64,000 bases of DNA from Brucella thiophenivorans (GCF_002252445.1 NZ_NNRJ01000019.1:248001-312000), one strand, 5' to 3'. Counted from the stretch's first letter, positions 7,299 to 14,981 are shown. The notes: generated from the letters alone by a model not told the origin. Translations and numbers: made by a program.

Positions 7299-8572
7299 CA
7301 CCAGAAGTCCTCGGCTGATGGAATGCGGGTATAGCTGATCTTTCCGCCAACGTGTCCGCCTGCCGGTGGCTTCCATTCTCCCATGCTGACGATTGTGCTG
7401 GAATATTTGCTGTTAAGCTTATCGACAGCACCGTTGGCGCGTTCCCACTTCTGGCGCAGTTTGTCGTCATTATTGAGGAGATCAATCTGGCGCTCATCAG
7501 CCGGCGAAAGATCATATAGGGTGACGCCAACCCGGAAGATTGTCGTGCCTTTCGGAAACTCTCGGCGGACACGATTCCATAGCGCATTAAGACCAGCCAA
7601 GATGGCTTGATCGTCATTCACGACGGATAGTCCTTGTTTGCCCAGCCATGAGCCTTCATGGATCGACAGCCAGAGCCATAAGCCACCAGCATAGAAGTTT
7701 TCACGGCGCAGGCGACGCGCGGCCTTAGTGAGTAGCAGGCGTGAGATCTCGTAAGCGCCATCGATTTTGCGGGATTCTGGCGGCAGCACGCGCCCATGGC
7801 CAAACATACCGCGCTGTTGCTCTGGCGCTTGGATGTCATATCCATGCAGGGCATACCACAGCCGCTCACCATTCACGTTGTTCCAGATCTTGCGCATATG
7901 CTTCGGCTGTAAAGCGTAAAGCTGCTCTGTGGTGTAGACGCGGTTTTTATAGAGGCGTTGCGCCAAGCTCGATCCAATGCCGGGAATGTCTTCTAGCTGA
8001 ATTTTCAGCAAAGGTGCTGGCATCGATGCAGGATGCCAGATCGCAAGGCCATTGCCATAGCTGCCGTGACGCTTGCTTTCGTCTTTCCCAGCCTTGCAGG
8101 CAATCTTCGCCAGCTGGCGGTTCGCAGCGAAACCGATAGAGCTGGTGATGTATGGCCCGATATTGTCAGCTATAGCGGCCTTGATGCGGGCGGAAAGTAA
8201 TTCAGGATCTCGCTTGCCACTATCGTCCAGCACGCACGTCAGCTCATCGATGCTCTTGGCTGTATCAATCGCGATGACGGTTTCAATCTCGCAGAGCAGC
8301 GCGTTATGCGCTCGTCGGTATAGATCTGGGTTCTGTGGCACGAGAATGAGATCCGGACAAACCCGAAGCGCGTCCTTGATTGGCATCACATTCTTCACGC
8401 CCATCGCTTTCGCCTCTTTTGAGCAGGCGATTACGGCGGTTCGATTGGTGCCTTCAAAAGGAACAACACCGATTGGCCGACCCCGCAGACGCTTGTCGCA
8501 CTGTTGCTCGACCGACGCAAAGAAACCGTCAAAGTCGAGGTACAGCCGTTCAATAGTCTCAGGCAGTCGCAT
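7298..8572 (-). CDS. Y-family translesion DNA polymerase (ImpB/MucB/SamB type)
   Basis: The protein has 424 residues. Catalytic carboxylates are in place: RLYLDFDGFFASVEQ (Asp13 and the steric-gate aromatic at F17/F18) and SIDE at 107 to 110. The palm/finger part continues with ITSSIGFAANRQLAKIA; the helix-hairpin-helix-like LEDIPGIGSSLAQRLY lies near 210; then comes a little-finger domain. Such enzymes copy past DNA damage and are usual SOS genes. I chose ATG 8572 because a TGAGG ribosome site precedes it; a GTG at 8623 is in frame but lacks one. No umuD-like partner gene is visible, so it may use the host clamp directly or host factors. It is the first gene of a four-gene operon with small overlapping genes, under a LexA-type box. 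Confidence 0.9.
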   Translation of the reverse strand: MRLPETIERLYLDFDGFFASVEQQCDKRLRGRPIGVVPFEGTNRTAVIACSKEAKAMGVKNVMPIKDALRVCPDLILVPQNPDLYRRAHNALLCEIETVIAIDTAKSIDELTCVLDDSGKRDPELLSARIKAAIADNIGPYITSSIGFAANRQLAKIACKAGKDESKRHGSYGNGLAIWHPASMPAPLLKIQLEDIPGIGSSLAQRLYKNRVYTTEQLYALQPKHMRKIWNNVNGERLWYALHGYDIQAPEQQRGMFGHGRVLPPESRKIDGAYEISRLLLTKAARRLRRENFYAGGLWLWLSIHEGSWLGKQGLSVVNDDQAILAGLNALWNRVRREFPKGTTIFRVGVTLYDLSPADERQIDLLNNDDKLRQKWERANGAVDKLNSKYSSTIVSMGEWKPPAGGHVGGKISYTRIPSAEDFW

Positions 8573-8625
8573 AGAAACCTCAGAAAAAAGGTCGAGCGAA
8601 ACCTGCCGCAAGTGCATAGGCACTC

Positions 8626-8659
8626 AGGAACATATTCCGCTCAATGTGGATATGTTCCT
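8626..8659. repeat. 10-bp perfect inverted repeat in the polymerase leader
   Basis: AGGAACATAT and ATATGTTCCT are separated by 14 bases, between the promoter and the polymerase start. One arm includes half of the LexA box. It could form a leader hairpin or a second operator. Confidence 0.55.
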
Positions 8660-8668
8660 AAAATGTTC
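8654..8668 (-). promoter_or_regulatory. LexA (SOS) box, GTTC-N7-GTTC
   Basis: On the plus strand GTTC CTAAAAT GTTC fits exactly the direct-repeat LexA site known for alphaproteobacteria. It lies about 80 bp upstream of the Y-family polymerase start and overlaps the predicted -10 element, as expected for repression. Confidence 0.75.
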
Positions 8669-8688
8669 TCATTTTGAAGAATAGTCAA
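8660..8688 (-). promoter_or_regulatory. Sigma-70-type promoter of the polymerase operon
   Basis: On the minus strand: TTGACT at 8688 to 8683, a 17-base spacer, then CATTTT at 8665 to 8660. The -35 is close to consensus, the -10 is weak and lies within the LexA box. Confidence 0.6.
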
Positions 8689-8714
8689 TCCACGTTTTAG
8701 CGCTTGTGGAAATG

Positions 8715-8735
8715 AGGTGGATAACAGGTGGATAA
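8715..8735. repeat. Two direct copies of AGGTGGATAA, period 11 bp
   Basis: Read on the minus strand each copy gives TTATCCACC, one base off the DnaA-box consensus TTATCCACA. The 11-bp spacing puts both on about the same helix face. No replication gene is close by, so the meaning is uncertain. Confidence 0.45.
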
Positions 8736-8782
8736 GCGACGATTAATTGCATGGGAAAGCTGCATTGCAATTGCGTTGCCAA

Positions 8783-8834
8783 GTTCCAACTTTCGCCATT
8801 ATAGGGATCCGTTCAGCTCGCAGAAAGTTGGAAC
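8783..8834. repeat. 12-bp perfect inverted repeat, spacer 28 bp
   Basis: GTTCCAACTTTC at 8783 and GAAAGTTGGAAC at 8823 are exact complements. It lies in the 530-bp intergenic stretch 8573 to 9107 between two minus-strand operons. Apart from the LexA box, the promoter and the repeats listed here, I see no gene in that stretch. A phage-repressor operator or the end of a small transcript is possible. Confidence 0.6.
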
Positions 8835-9107
8835 ATTCATTGAAAACGTTGGTAATCTTACCGCCTTCTAAGCCGGTGCTGCGAATAATTCTTGCATGAA
8901 AATTGATGCCTACACATTAAAATCAGGTCGGGTTAGACTAAATAACGCATAAAAAGCGTCACATATCGGGTTACCAGATGTGATACAAAGCTTTGATTAA
9001 TTCTTGCTATCTAGTTGAAATATATAGCTTGGTTTTTGGTGCGGTTGCACGCCGACCGCAACGAGCATATTTGCAGCTATAATACGATTGCTTTGCACCG
9101 AAAAATA

Positions 9108-9587
9108 TTAAGCCATAAATTTTCTTTTTAAGTTGCGTCGAGCCTTTTTAGCTTTACGCTCCAGAGATCGCGAAGCAATCAATACTTCACTTAACCGCCC
9201 GGCTTCAACCTCGCGATCAGGATCACCAAAGCTACCACCGGTCGCGGCTGAGGCTAATTTGAGAAACTCATCATTGCACTCTGATACCTCAGGACCTTTG
9301 AATAGATCTGAGATTATTTGCGTTACTTCATGTTGCTGCGCAACCATATGGGCTCGAAGAACGATGTCTTCACTTCCCAAATCTTTAGCAGAGTTTAACC
9401 AAAACTTTTCGGTATACTCTCCCAAAAGTTGGATGCTCTTTATCATATCCTGCAGATCAGCGTCTCGCTGCGCTTCAACGCTCTGGCTTGAACGCGACCA
9501 AGACTCAATCCACTTAGCAGTGAAGTTTGCTATCAAGGCTCCGGTGCCAGCTAAAAAAATCGTGCCAAATGCCCCGCCGATGTCCAT
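9108..9587 (-). CDS. Membrane-anchored protein of the STAS/ATPase cassette, unknown family
   Basis: The 159-residue protein has one N-terminal hydrophobic segment (about 3 to 24, IGGAFGTIFLAGTGALIANFTA) and then a mostly helical, charged cytoplasmic part. This part has WIESWSRSS just after the membrane and a long helix around AQRDADLQDMIKSIQLLGEYTEKFW. It ends in a strongly basic tail (about 138 to 159, SLERKAKKARRNLKRKFMA). It starts five bases after the DUF4325 gene, with the Shine-Dalgarno GGGATGA inside the end of that gene, so it belongs to the same transcript. I do not recognise a family. As the third gene after a kinase-like ATPase and a STAS-like switch protein, it is the natural candidate for the output or target of the switch, but this is inference. 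Confidence 0.7.
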   Translation of the reverse strand: MDIGGAFGTIFLAGTGALIANFTAKWIESWSRSSQSVEAQRDADLQDMIKSIQLLGEYTEKFWLNSAKDLGSEDIVLRAHMVAQQHEVTQIISDLFKGPEVSECNDEFLKLASAATGGSFGDPDREVEAGRLSEVLIASRSLERKAKKARRNLKRKFMA

Positions 9588-9592
9588 TTAGG

Positions 9593-9919
9593 TCATCCCA
9601 AATTTTTGCTAGGGGATGAATCGACATATCTCCAAATAAGACTTTCGTAGGCAAGAAATGGACCGCTAGCTTTAATGCTTATAAGTTTATGCACCAATTC
9701 TTTACCAAACCCACTGCGCACTAAACCGCCAAAAGCCTCTTCCAAGAACGATGAAGAATAGCCGACCGTGCCGTCAAGTATGATCGTCAAAGGCTCGTTA
9801 TTCTGAAGGGCTGGAACAAGATATCTGTTTCGAAATTCTTCCCCGCTGCCATTACCGTGCTTCCGATATCGGCCTCCCGGATATTTGGTAAAATCGTTAG
9901 CGATGCTGATCGTTTTCAT
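9593..9919 (-). CDS. STAS-like domain protein (DUF4325)
   Basis: The 108-residue protein is almost wholly one DUF4325 domain: FTKYPGGRYRKHGNGSGEEFRN at its start (residues 10 to 31), a hydrophobic strand LTIILDGTVGY, and the signature SSSFLEEAFGGLV at 55 to 67. STAS-like domains form an alpha/beta sandwich, as in anti-anti-sigma factors of the SpoIIAA type, where a serine at this loop is phosphorylated by the partner kinase; here a run of serines sits at that place. The start ATG 9919 lies inside the 3' end of the ATPase gene, so translation is probably coupled. DUF4325 genes are often next to or fused with histidine-kinase-like ATPases. What this pair controls is unknown. Confidence 0.85.
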   Translation of the reverse strand: MKTISIANDFTKYPGGRYRKHGNGSGEEFRNRYLVPALQNNEPLTIILDGTVGYSSSFLEEAFGGLVRSGFGKELVHKLISIKASGPFLAYESLIWRYVDSSPSKNLG

Positions 9920-10985
9920 TGGGTAGTTCCTCTGACGAATCTTTAAATGCGTCTGCATTCATGCTCCATTCAATGAGCGTTCCGCCTATGTGGTAATCAT
10001 GATCTCGCGTCTCTATCGTATCATCTGCATGGTAAACTATTTCACCTTTACCACTCAATATTCTTAGGTAACCATTCGGAGCTCCAGTTACCACATCACT
10101 CATCCTCTTCAAACCCAACCCGCGGTGGCTAAGGCCGGTTCTTGTCCTTCCAACCTCAAGAGCTGCACGTAGCATGTGTGAATCGTTCGGAATGAGATCA
10201 CTTGTCCATGAAGCTATTTTCGCTCGCACATTTTCATATAGGCTCGCTTGAGGCAAAGTGAATGGTATCCCTGCACCTTGATCGAATACAAAGAACCTCA
10301 AGGAAGTCGTATTTAAGTCTAGGCTACTAGCGGCCCACCATCTGTGGTCTGCAAATGGATGCCTAGGGGTGAAATTGTCTGGGTATGCATGATTAATAGC
10401 ATTTTCTGCGGCTTCCATAAGTCCTGCGAACATTTCAGGATTGGCTGTGAAGCCCTCTAACACACCTCGGAATTGTTCTTGGATTTGGTTGATTTTATAA
10501 CCATCCGTTTTAACCCCTGACGTCAGAGGAGTGAGTGTAAAATTATGAGGAGCAAATTCGAGCGTCACAGGCTTCAGGCCGAGGAGCTCAAACACTCCCA
10601 AATCAGACAATAAGCTTCTAACAGTTGGATCCCATTGTTGGGAGTCGCGTACTCGTAATCTCGTTTTTTTGACGAGTGACCATCTGTGAAACTCGGCTGC
10701 AAGTACGATGGCGACAGGCACAGACAGGCTTTTTATTGACTTCAAATCAATGAAAACATTAGTTGTTTTAGGATCAGACGCTAGCGTTCCATCTCGAAAA
10801 GCGTCGAGAAATTGGACGGTCTCAGCAAAATTATCCTTAAAACTGAGTATACTTGGCGCAGAAATCAACACTTCTTGTCGCGGAATTCTTGAGTGAGTTT
10901 TGTTCTTCCGATTCAATGCTCTTCGCCAGCGCTTAATCGCCCTTGCGATGAGTCTTATCTTCAGCTTCTCGTTTATCTTTTTCAC
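9897..10985 (-). CDS. STAS-like plus histidine-kinase-like ATPase protein
   Basis: The protein has 362 residues. A strongly basic N-terminal helix (1 to 35, KIRLIARAIKRWRRALNRK) is followed by a STAS-like alpha/beta half (about 36 to 137, VFIDLKSIKSLSVPVAIVLAAEF). Then comes a GHKL ATPase domain: N-box LMEAAENAINHAYP at 189 to 202, G1 box DQGAGIP at 235 to 241, G2 region GLSHRGLGL at 284 to 292 and a GTLIEW end. There is no phospho-acceptor histidine domain or sensor, so it is not an ordinary two-component kinase but looks like an anti-sigma-type serine kinase of the SpoIIAB kind, with its own STAS half. Its start is GTG 10985, preceded by GAGGGG. It is first in a three-gene operon. The basic N-terminus may bind membrane or nucleic acid. 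Confidence 0.85.
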   Translation of the reverse strand: MKKINEKLKIRLIARAIKRWRRALNRKNKTHSRIPRQEVLISAPSILSFKDNFAETVQFLDAFRDGTLASDPKTTNVFIDLKSIKSLSVPVAIVLAAEFHRWSLVKKTRLRVRDSQQWDPTVRSLLSDLGVFELLGLKPVTLEFAPHNFTLTPLTSGVKTDGYKINQIQEQFRGVLEGFTANPEMFAGLMEAAENAINHAYPDNFTPRHPFADHRWWAASSLDLNTTSLRFFVFDQGAGIPFTLPQASLYENVRAKIASWTSDLIPNDSHMLRAALEVGRTRTGLSHRGLGLKRMSDVVTGAPNGYLRILSGKGEIVYHADDTIETRDHDYHIGGTLIEWSMNADAFKDSSEELPNENDQHR

Positions 10986-11088
10986 AGTCGCCCCTCGCTC
11001 TGCTCCGCAAATTTGTTGAATAACCTCAATAAAAAGAAAATCAAATTTAAATCACTGAGCGTCGCTATTTGCGGCATAATTAGAAGTT

Positions 11089-12165
11089 TCAGCGGCAAGG
11101 GGGGGCGAGCCATTTCCATCCAGTATATTTATCGCCCGTCTGACGAATATGTGTATAACGCTTCAAGGAACTCCATGAGCGATGTCCAGAAACCATCGCG
11201 ACGTGCGGAATATTCCAACCCATCTCAAAAAGGCGTGAAATACCTTCATGTCTAAGATCGTGGAAATGCAAGTCTTCTATACCAAGAAACTGACAGGTTC
11301 TTGTAAACCGAGCGCTTACGGTGTTCGGGTGGTAAGGGAAAATAGATTCCTTCTTGCGTGGCATTGATTCTATAATTGCAATGGCCTCGTCAGTCAGATC
11401 ACACCAAACGTCATTACCCATTTTCTCACCAGGGTTTTTCATATCGCGAACAAGAACTCGCTTGTGATCCTTCTCATAATCAACCCATCTAATGCGGCAA
11501 ATTTCGTCCTGGCGACGGGTCGAAAAGATGGCGAACAATGTGACTTTGCACATTGGCATGTGCTGCTTCACTCGCGTCTCGCGATCTGTGAAGTAGTCTA
11601 AAATTTTATCTAGTTCGCCGAGTGTTGGACGGCGGTTCCGCTGTTTGGACTTCGTTATCAGTCCCAATCTCTTCATAACAAGCTGTGCATCAATCATCGC
11701 TTGCTGGTCTAACGGCAATCCCCATGCAGGACGAGCAAGCGCAAAAACGGATGCAAGGTGAGAGATCCAGTTTCCTACGGTTTGCGGCTCACGACCATCA
11801 TTAAGAAACTCTGCAAACTTAATGATGTCTTGGCTAGTGATGGATGAACATTCTTTGTCGGCAATAGGAAAGCTCTTAATAGCATTCAAAACTTGTCCCT
11901 TAGTGCGGCCAATTTCTCTAAGGCTGGTCTCAATGTATTTATCAATCGCGTCGGAAAGTTTGCTCGACGGGCGTTTCGGGCGGCCAAGTTGGGCGGTGTC
12001 TTTCTTCAATTCCGTTTCGCGCTTTTTAATCCAGGCTGTTGCTGCTGCCCTCCTGTCGAATGTACGCGATTCGCGATGGACAACTTTTCCATCACTTTTC
12101 AGTAGGATTTGTGCTAGGTACGCGATTGATCCGTTCGATCGCGGGCGTTCGATTATGGTTCCCAT
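11089..12165 (-). CDS. Tyrosine recombinase, dusA-associated integrase
   Basis: The 358-residue protein has an N-terminal arm-binding part, a core-binding domain (about 65 to 165) and a catalytic domain with the tyrosine-recombinase residues: Arg in FSTRRQDEICRIRW (about 217), HDLRH (302 to 306), SGHRSW (His about 328) and the nucleophile Tyr in KRYTHI (about 337). I start it at ATG 12165, after a GGAGGA site; the frame is open to 12258 but without good support. It is transcribed away from dusA, and its start is less than 100 bp from the dusA start. Integrases of prophages and islands that use the 5' end of dusA as target are known in Proteobacteria, and this gene has exactly that position. 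Confidence 0.93.
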   Translation of the reverse strand: MGTIIERPRSNGSIAYLAQILLKSDGKVVHRESRTFDRRAAATAWIKKRETELKKDTAQLGRPKRPSSKLSDAIDKYIETSLREIGRTKGQVLNAIKSFPIADKECSSITSQDIIKFAEFLNDGREPQTVGNWISHLASVFALARPAWGLPLDQQAMIDAQLVMKRLGLITKSKQRNRRPTLGELDKILDYFTDRETRVKQHMPMCKVTLFAIFSTRRQDEICRIRWVDYEKDHKRVLVRDMKNPGEKMGNDVWCDLTDEAIAIIESMPRKKESIFPYHPNTVSARFTRTCQFLGIEDLHFHDLRHEGISRLFEMGWNIPHVAMVSGHRSWSSLKRYTHIRQTGDKYTGWKWLAPPCR

Positions 12166-12400
12166 CGGTACAACATCCTCCAAAAGTACAACAGCCGTGT
12201 TGTACTCTACGTCAAAACAGACGTAAAGAGGCCTAAATGAGATGAAATAAGCAGGCAAGAAATGGCGCTAAGTTACGGAAAAGAAAAGAACTCATTGATT
12301 TCTAATGAGCCGAAATTTGCCGTAGCGCCTATGCTGGATTGGTCCGATAGACATTGTCGGTATTTTCACCGGCTGTTTTCAAAGCGCACACTTCTCTACA
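12166..12400. other. Probable right attachment junction at the dusA 5' end
   Basis: The stretch between the integrase start and the conserved MLDWSDRHC codons of dusA should contain the attR core, because known dusA integrases recombine at the 5' part of the gene. I looked for a second copy of the 12320 to 12365 sequence in the left 12 kb and found none, so the exact core cannot be given and the other end probably lies outside the window. Confidence 0.35.
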
Positions 12401-13284
12401 CGGAAATGGTTGTGGCCGATGCAGCCATCCATGGCCCGCGTGACCGGCTGATGGGTTTTGATGCGGCAGAGCACCCAATTGCTTTGCAGCTTGGCGGCTC
12501 TGACCCGGTTAAATTGCAGGAAGCAGCGCGGATTGGCGCGGGCTTTGGCTATGATGAAATCAATCTCAATGTCGGTTGCCCTTCTGATCGTGTGCAGTCG
12601 GGAACTTTCGGCGCGTGTCTCATGCAGACACCGGATGTGGTTGCCCGCTGCGTCGCCGCAATGAAAGAAGTTGTTTCAGTGCCTGTAACTGTCAAATGCC
12701 GAATTGGTGTTGATGATCAGGATCCGGAAGTAGCTCTTGATGCTGTTGCAGATCAGGTGCTTAACGCAGGAGCGGATGCGCTTTGGGTGCATGCCCGCAA
12801 AGCATGGCTAAAGGGCCTTTCGCCCAAGGAAAACCGCGATATTCCGCCGCTGGATTATGGTCGTGTCTATCGTCTTAAGCAGCGTCTGCCGGGGATATTT
12901 ATCGGCATCAATGGTGGCATTGCTACGCTTGAAGAGGCCGTTTCGCATCTTGATCATGTTGATGGCGTCATGCTGGGGCGCGCTGCTTATCACAATCCGG
13001 CAATTCTCGTAGATGTTGATCAGCGTATTTATGGTAGTGAAGAAAAGCCGAAAGACATTTCAGAAGTTATTGAATCAATGTGTGAATATGTTGACAGGCA
13101 TATTGCCGATGGCGGCAGGCTTTCGCATATCAGCCGACATATGATTGGCTTGTTCACGGGGCAGCCTGGCGCACGTCGCTGGCGTCAGATGCTCTCGACC
13201 GATGCATCAAAGCCCGATGCTAATAGTAATTTGTTGCGTCAAGCCTACGCGTCGGTCATGGAAGCCAGCGCTGAGGCAGCCTGA
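12262..13284 (+). CDS. dusA: tRNA-dihydrouridine synthase A
   Basis: This FMN enzyme reduces U20/U20a in the D-loop of tRNAs. The 340-residue protein shows the usual layout: VAPMLDWSDRHCRYFHR near 21 to 37, EMVVADA, ALQLGGSDP, the active-site cysteine in LNVGCPSDRVQ (about residue 107) and a phosphate-binding end INGGI...GVMLGRAAYHNP. Its start is next to a divergent integrase, and the first 15 to 20 codons (ALSYGKEKNSLISNE) are less conserved in character than the rest, so they may have been supplied by the integrated element. Its stop lies directly against the stop of the convergent aspartic-protease gene. The enzyme itself looks intact. Confidence 0.95.
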   Translation: MALSYGKEKNSLISNEPKFAVAPMLDWSDRHCRYFHRLFSKRTLLYTEMVVADAAIHGPRDRLMGFDAAEHPIALQLGGSDPVKLQEAARIGAGFGYDEINLNVGCPSDRVQSGTFGACLMQTPDVVARCVAAMKEVVSVPVTVKCRIGVDDQDPEVALDAVADQVLNAGADALWVHARKAWLKGLSPKENRDIPPLDYGRVYRLKQRLPGIFIGINGGIATLEEAVSHLDHVDGVMLGRAAYHNPAILVDVDQRIYGSEEKPKDISEVIESMCEYVDRHIADGGRLSHISRHMIGLFTGQPGARRWRQMLSTDASKPDANSNLLRQAYASVMEASAEAA

Positions 13285-13989
13285 TTAGTCCATCATGATC
13301 AATTGATCGCCGCGAACGCTGAAACCACCCAGCGTTTGCAGGAAATTCATGCCAAGCAGACTACCAGTCATCAGACCTTCTTGCGTGACCATTGCGCGGA
13401 TATTCTGACGTTCGATGTCGCCAATCTGCAAGCTTGCAATGGTGATGCTTGTTGCCGTCGCCCTGCCATTGGCTGTGCTGATCGGCACGTTATAGGCAAG
13501 CGATGATGTGTCGATGCCAGCGCGCTCGGCATCTTCTTTTGAAAGCACAACCGAAGATGCACCCGTATCGACGAGGAAATGCACACGTGCGCCGTTTACG
13601 CGACCATTGACGTCAAAATGGCCATTGGCAGATTTTGCGAGCGTCACAGTCAGCGAGCCATCGGCGGCACGACCGGAAATCGGGCTACCGGGAATAAGCC
13701 CAGCGGTGACGCGACTTCCAACATCCTGAAGCTCATAACGATATTGATAGGCCGCAACGAGAGCTAGGATAATCACCGCCCAAACGGCCATGTTGCGCGC
13801 GAAATCGCTGAGTTTTATGCCGGAACCCAATATGCCCGCCGCAAGCACGACGCCCCAAATGCCCATATAGGCGGCTTGACCAAAAGCATCATTGGTCATT
13901 CCAAGCGTTGTGCCGCTGTCATCGTTTGCCATAAGCAGCAGAATGACCACCGCAATGGCGGCAATTACGATCCAGAACAAACGCCCCAT
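13285..13989 (-). CDS. Membrane-bound clan AA aspartic protease
   Basis: The 234-residue protein has hydrophobic segments at about 4 to 21, 40 to 58 and 67 to 82. A retropepsin-like domain follows, with the catalytic motif FLVDTGASSVVLS (about 136 to 148), a flap-like VPISTANGRA and the second-half GSLLGMNFLQTLGGF. This is the TIGR02281-type bacterial family, common in alphaproteobacteria, which acts as a homodimer with one catalytic Asp per subunit. Its substrates are unknown. The ATG overlaps the end of the DUF1289 gene upstream by one base, so the two are probably co-transcribed. Confidence 0.85.
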   Translation of the reverse strand: MGRLFWIVIAAIAVVILLLMANDDSGTTLGMTNDAFGQAAYMGIWGVVLAAGILGSGIKLSDFARNMAVWAVIILALVAAYQYRYELQDVGSRVTAGLIPGSPISGRAADGSLTVTLAKSANGHFDVNGRVNGARVHFLVDTGASSVVLSKEDAERAGIDTSSLAYNVPISTANGRATATSITIASLQIGDIERQNIRAMVTQEGLMTGSLLGMNFLQTLGGFSVRGDQLIMMD

Positions 13990-14180
13990 CAGTTTTCTCT
14001 CTTTTCCAGTCTCTCATGTCGCTGAGCTAAAAGCATCATGACTGCACGCCGTTCATCATTGCCCATAGTGGACCAACCGGCAATTTCATCGAGCGTCCGG
14101 GCGCAGCCGAGACAAAATCCGCTCTCACTGTCTATCACGCATACGAGGATGCATGGCGATTCGATGTCTACAGCATTCAT
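13989..14180 (-). CDS. DUF1289 domain protein
   Basis: A 63-residue protein with the DUF1289 pattern: SPCILVCVID near residues 8 to 17, then FCLGCARTLDEIAGW at 22 to 36 and a helix DERRAVMMLLAQR. The four cysteines (C-x3-C ... C-x2-C) probably form a metal site. Small DUF1289 proteins are widespread in Proteobacteria and have no settled function. Here it leads a two-gene unit with the aspartic protease and follows cobS on the same strand with an 18-bp gap, so all three may share a transcript. Confidence 0.85.
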   Translation of the reverse strand: MNAVDIESPCILVCVIDSESGFCLGCARTLDEIAGWSTMGNDERRAVMMLLAQRHERLEKREN

Positions 14181-14198
14181 AGGCTCAATGTGGTTTCA

Positions 14199-14981
14199 TC
14201 AAAGCGACATGACAAGGCCGAGTAGCACGGCTAGCGCACATATCTGTTGTGCCGCACCCAGCGTATCGCCAGTTTGTCCGCCAATTTTCGCGATACAAAG
14301 CTTTGCAAATCCATAAAGCAGAACGCTGCTGATGATGAGAGCTTTGATAAGGCCGACAAACCCGCCCGAAGGAATGATTGTGACGAGAAGTATACCAAGA
14401 CCAATTGTGCAGGCGCAGACGAGCGTTTCCCAACTCGGTCGTCCGACATTATCTGCAAGACCGCCGGGACGGGCGGAGGGCAGGCCATGCCACAGCGCGA
14501 GCATGGCAGCGCGACTGGCAGCTTCTGCGCCAATCAAGGCAAGGGCAGCATAACACGCGCCTGCACGATCAATAATTGCTGCCAGCAGTGAAACTTTGAT
14601 ACCCGTCCAGATGATGAGTGCAAGCGCTGCGAAAGTACCGATGCGGGAGTCTTTCATGATGGTGAGGCGGCGTTCGGGGGTAGAAGCACCAAAGAAGCCG
14701 TCCGTAGTATCGCCAAGACCATCTTCATGCAAAGCCCCAGTCATGGCTGCGAGCATTCCGACGGCGATAAGGCCGGAAACAACAGACGGCAGCTTCAGAT
14801 AATCAGATATGAGCAGTGCAATGCCAGCCAGAAGCCCAAGAACAGCACCTGCAAGCGGAAAAGCGCGCACGCTCGTTTTGAGCGAATCGCCTGCACCATC
14901 AAACCAGTTGTTTGGCAGCGGCAATCGGCTCAGAAATCCGAGAGAACGAATTGTGTCGCTTAGGAAGCTGTTTTTGTGCAA
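14199..14981 (-). CDS. cobS: Adenosylcobinamide-GDP ribazoletransferase (cobalamin synthase)
   Basis: This integral membrane enzyme joins adenosylcobinamide-GDP and alpha-ribazole in the last steps of B12 synthesis. The protein shows [10 protein letters not shown] at the start, [36 protein letters not shown] with its acidic metal-binding cluster (about 65 to 100), [12 protein letters not shown], and the C-terminal [16 protein letters not shown]. It has several membrane helices. I chose TTG 14981, preceded by a GGGAG site, which gives 260 residues, the usual length for the family; the open frame continues 350 bp further but only as antisense to cobT. It is divergent from cobT, whose product supplies the alpha-ribazole phosphate precursor. 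Confidence 0.9.
   Translation of the reverse strand: MHKNSFLSDTIRSLGFLSRLPLPNNWFDGAGDSLKTSVRAFPLAGAVLGLLAGIALLISDYLKLPSVVSGLIAVGMLAAMTGALHEDGLGDTTDGFFGASTPERRLTIMKDSRIGTFAALALIIWTGIKVSLLAAIIDRAGACYAALALIGAEAASRAAMLALWHGLPSARPGGLADNVGRPSWETLVCACTIGLGILLVTIIPSGGFVGLIKALIISSVLLYGFAKLCIAKIGGQTGDTLGAAQQICALAVLLGLVMSL

Noticed and set aside
8073-8684. Plus-strand 203-residue frame
   Set aside because: Antisense to the Y-family polymerase, whose catalytic motifs are beyond doubt.
8715-8735. Replication origin of the element
   Set aside because: Only two near-DnaA boxes, each with a mismatch, and no replication gene close by; kept as a repeat only.
9133-9591. Plus-strand frame opposite the membrane protein of the STAS cassette
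   Set aside because: The minus-strand gene has a ribosome site, a membrane helix and operon spacing. The plus-strand frame is serine/arginine-rich without a start signal.
1-12000. Left attachment site as a second copy of the dusA 5' sequence
   Set aside because: I searched by eye for the dusA core around 12320 to 12365 and saw only short chance matches, such as GGATTGG near 5523 and 6289.
13285-14180. Part of the integrated element
   Set aside because: These genes lie beyond intact dusA, have core-like composition and typical alphaproteobacterial families.
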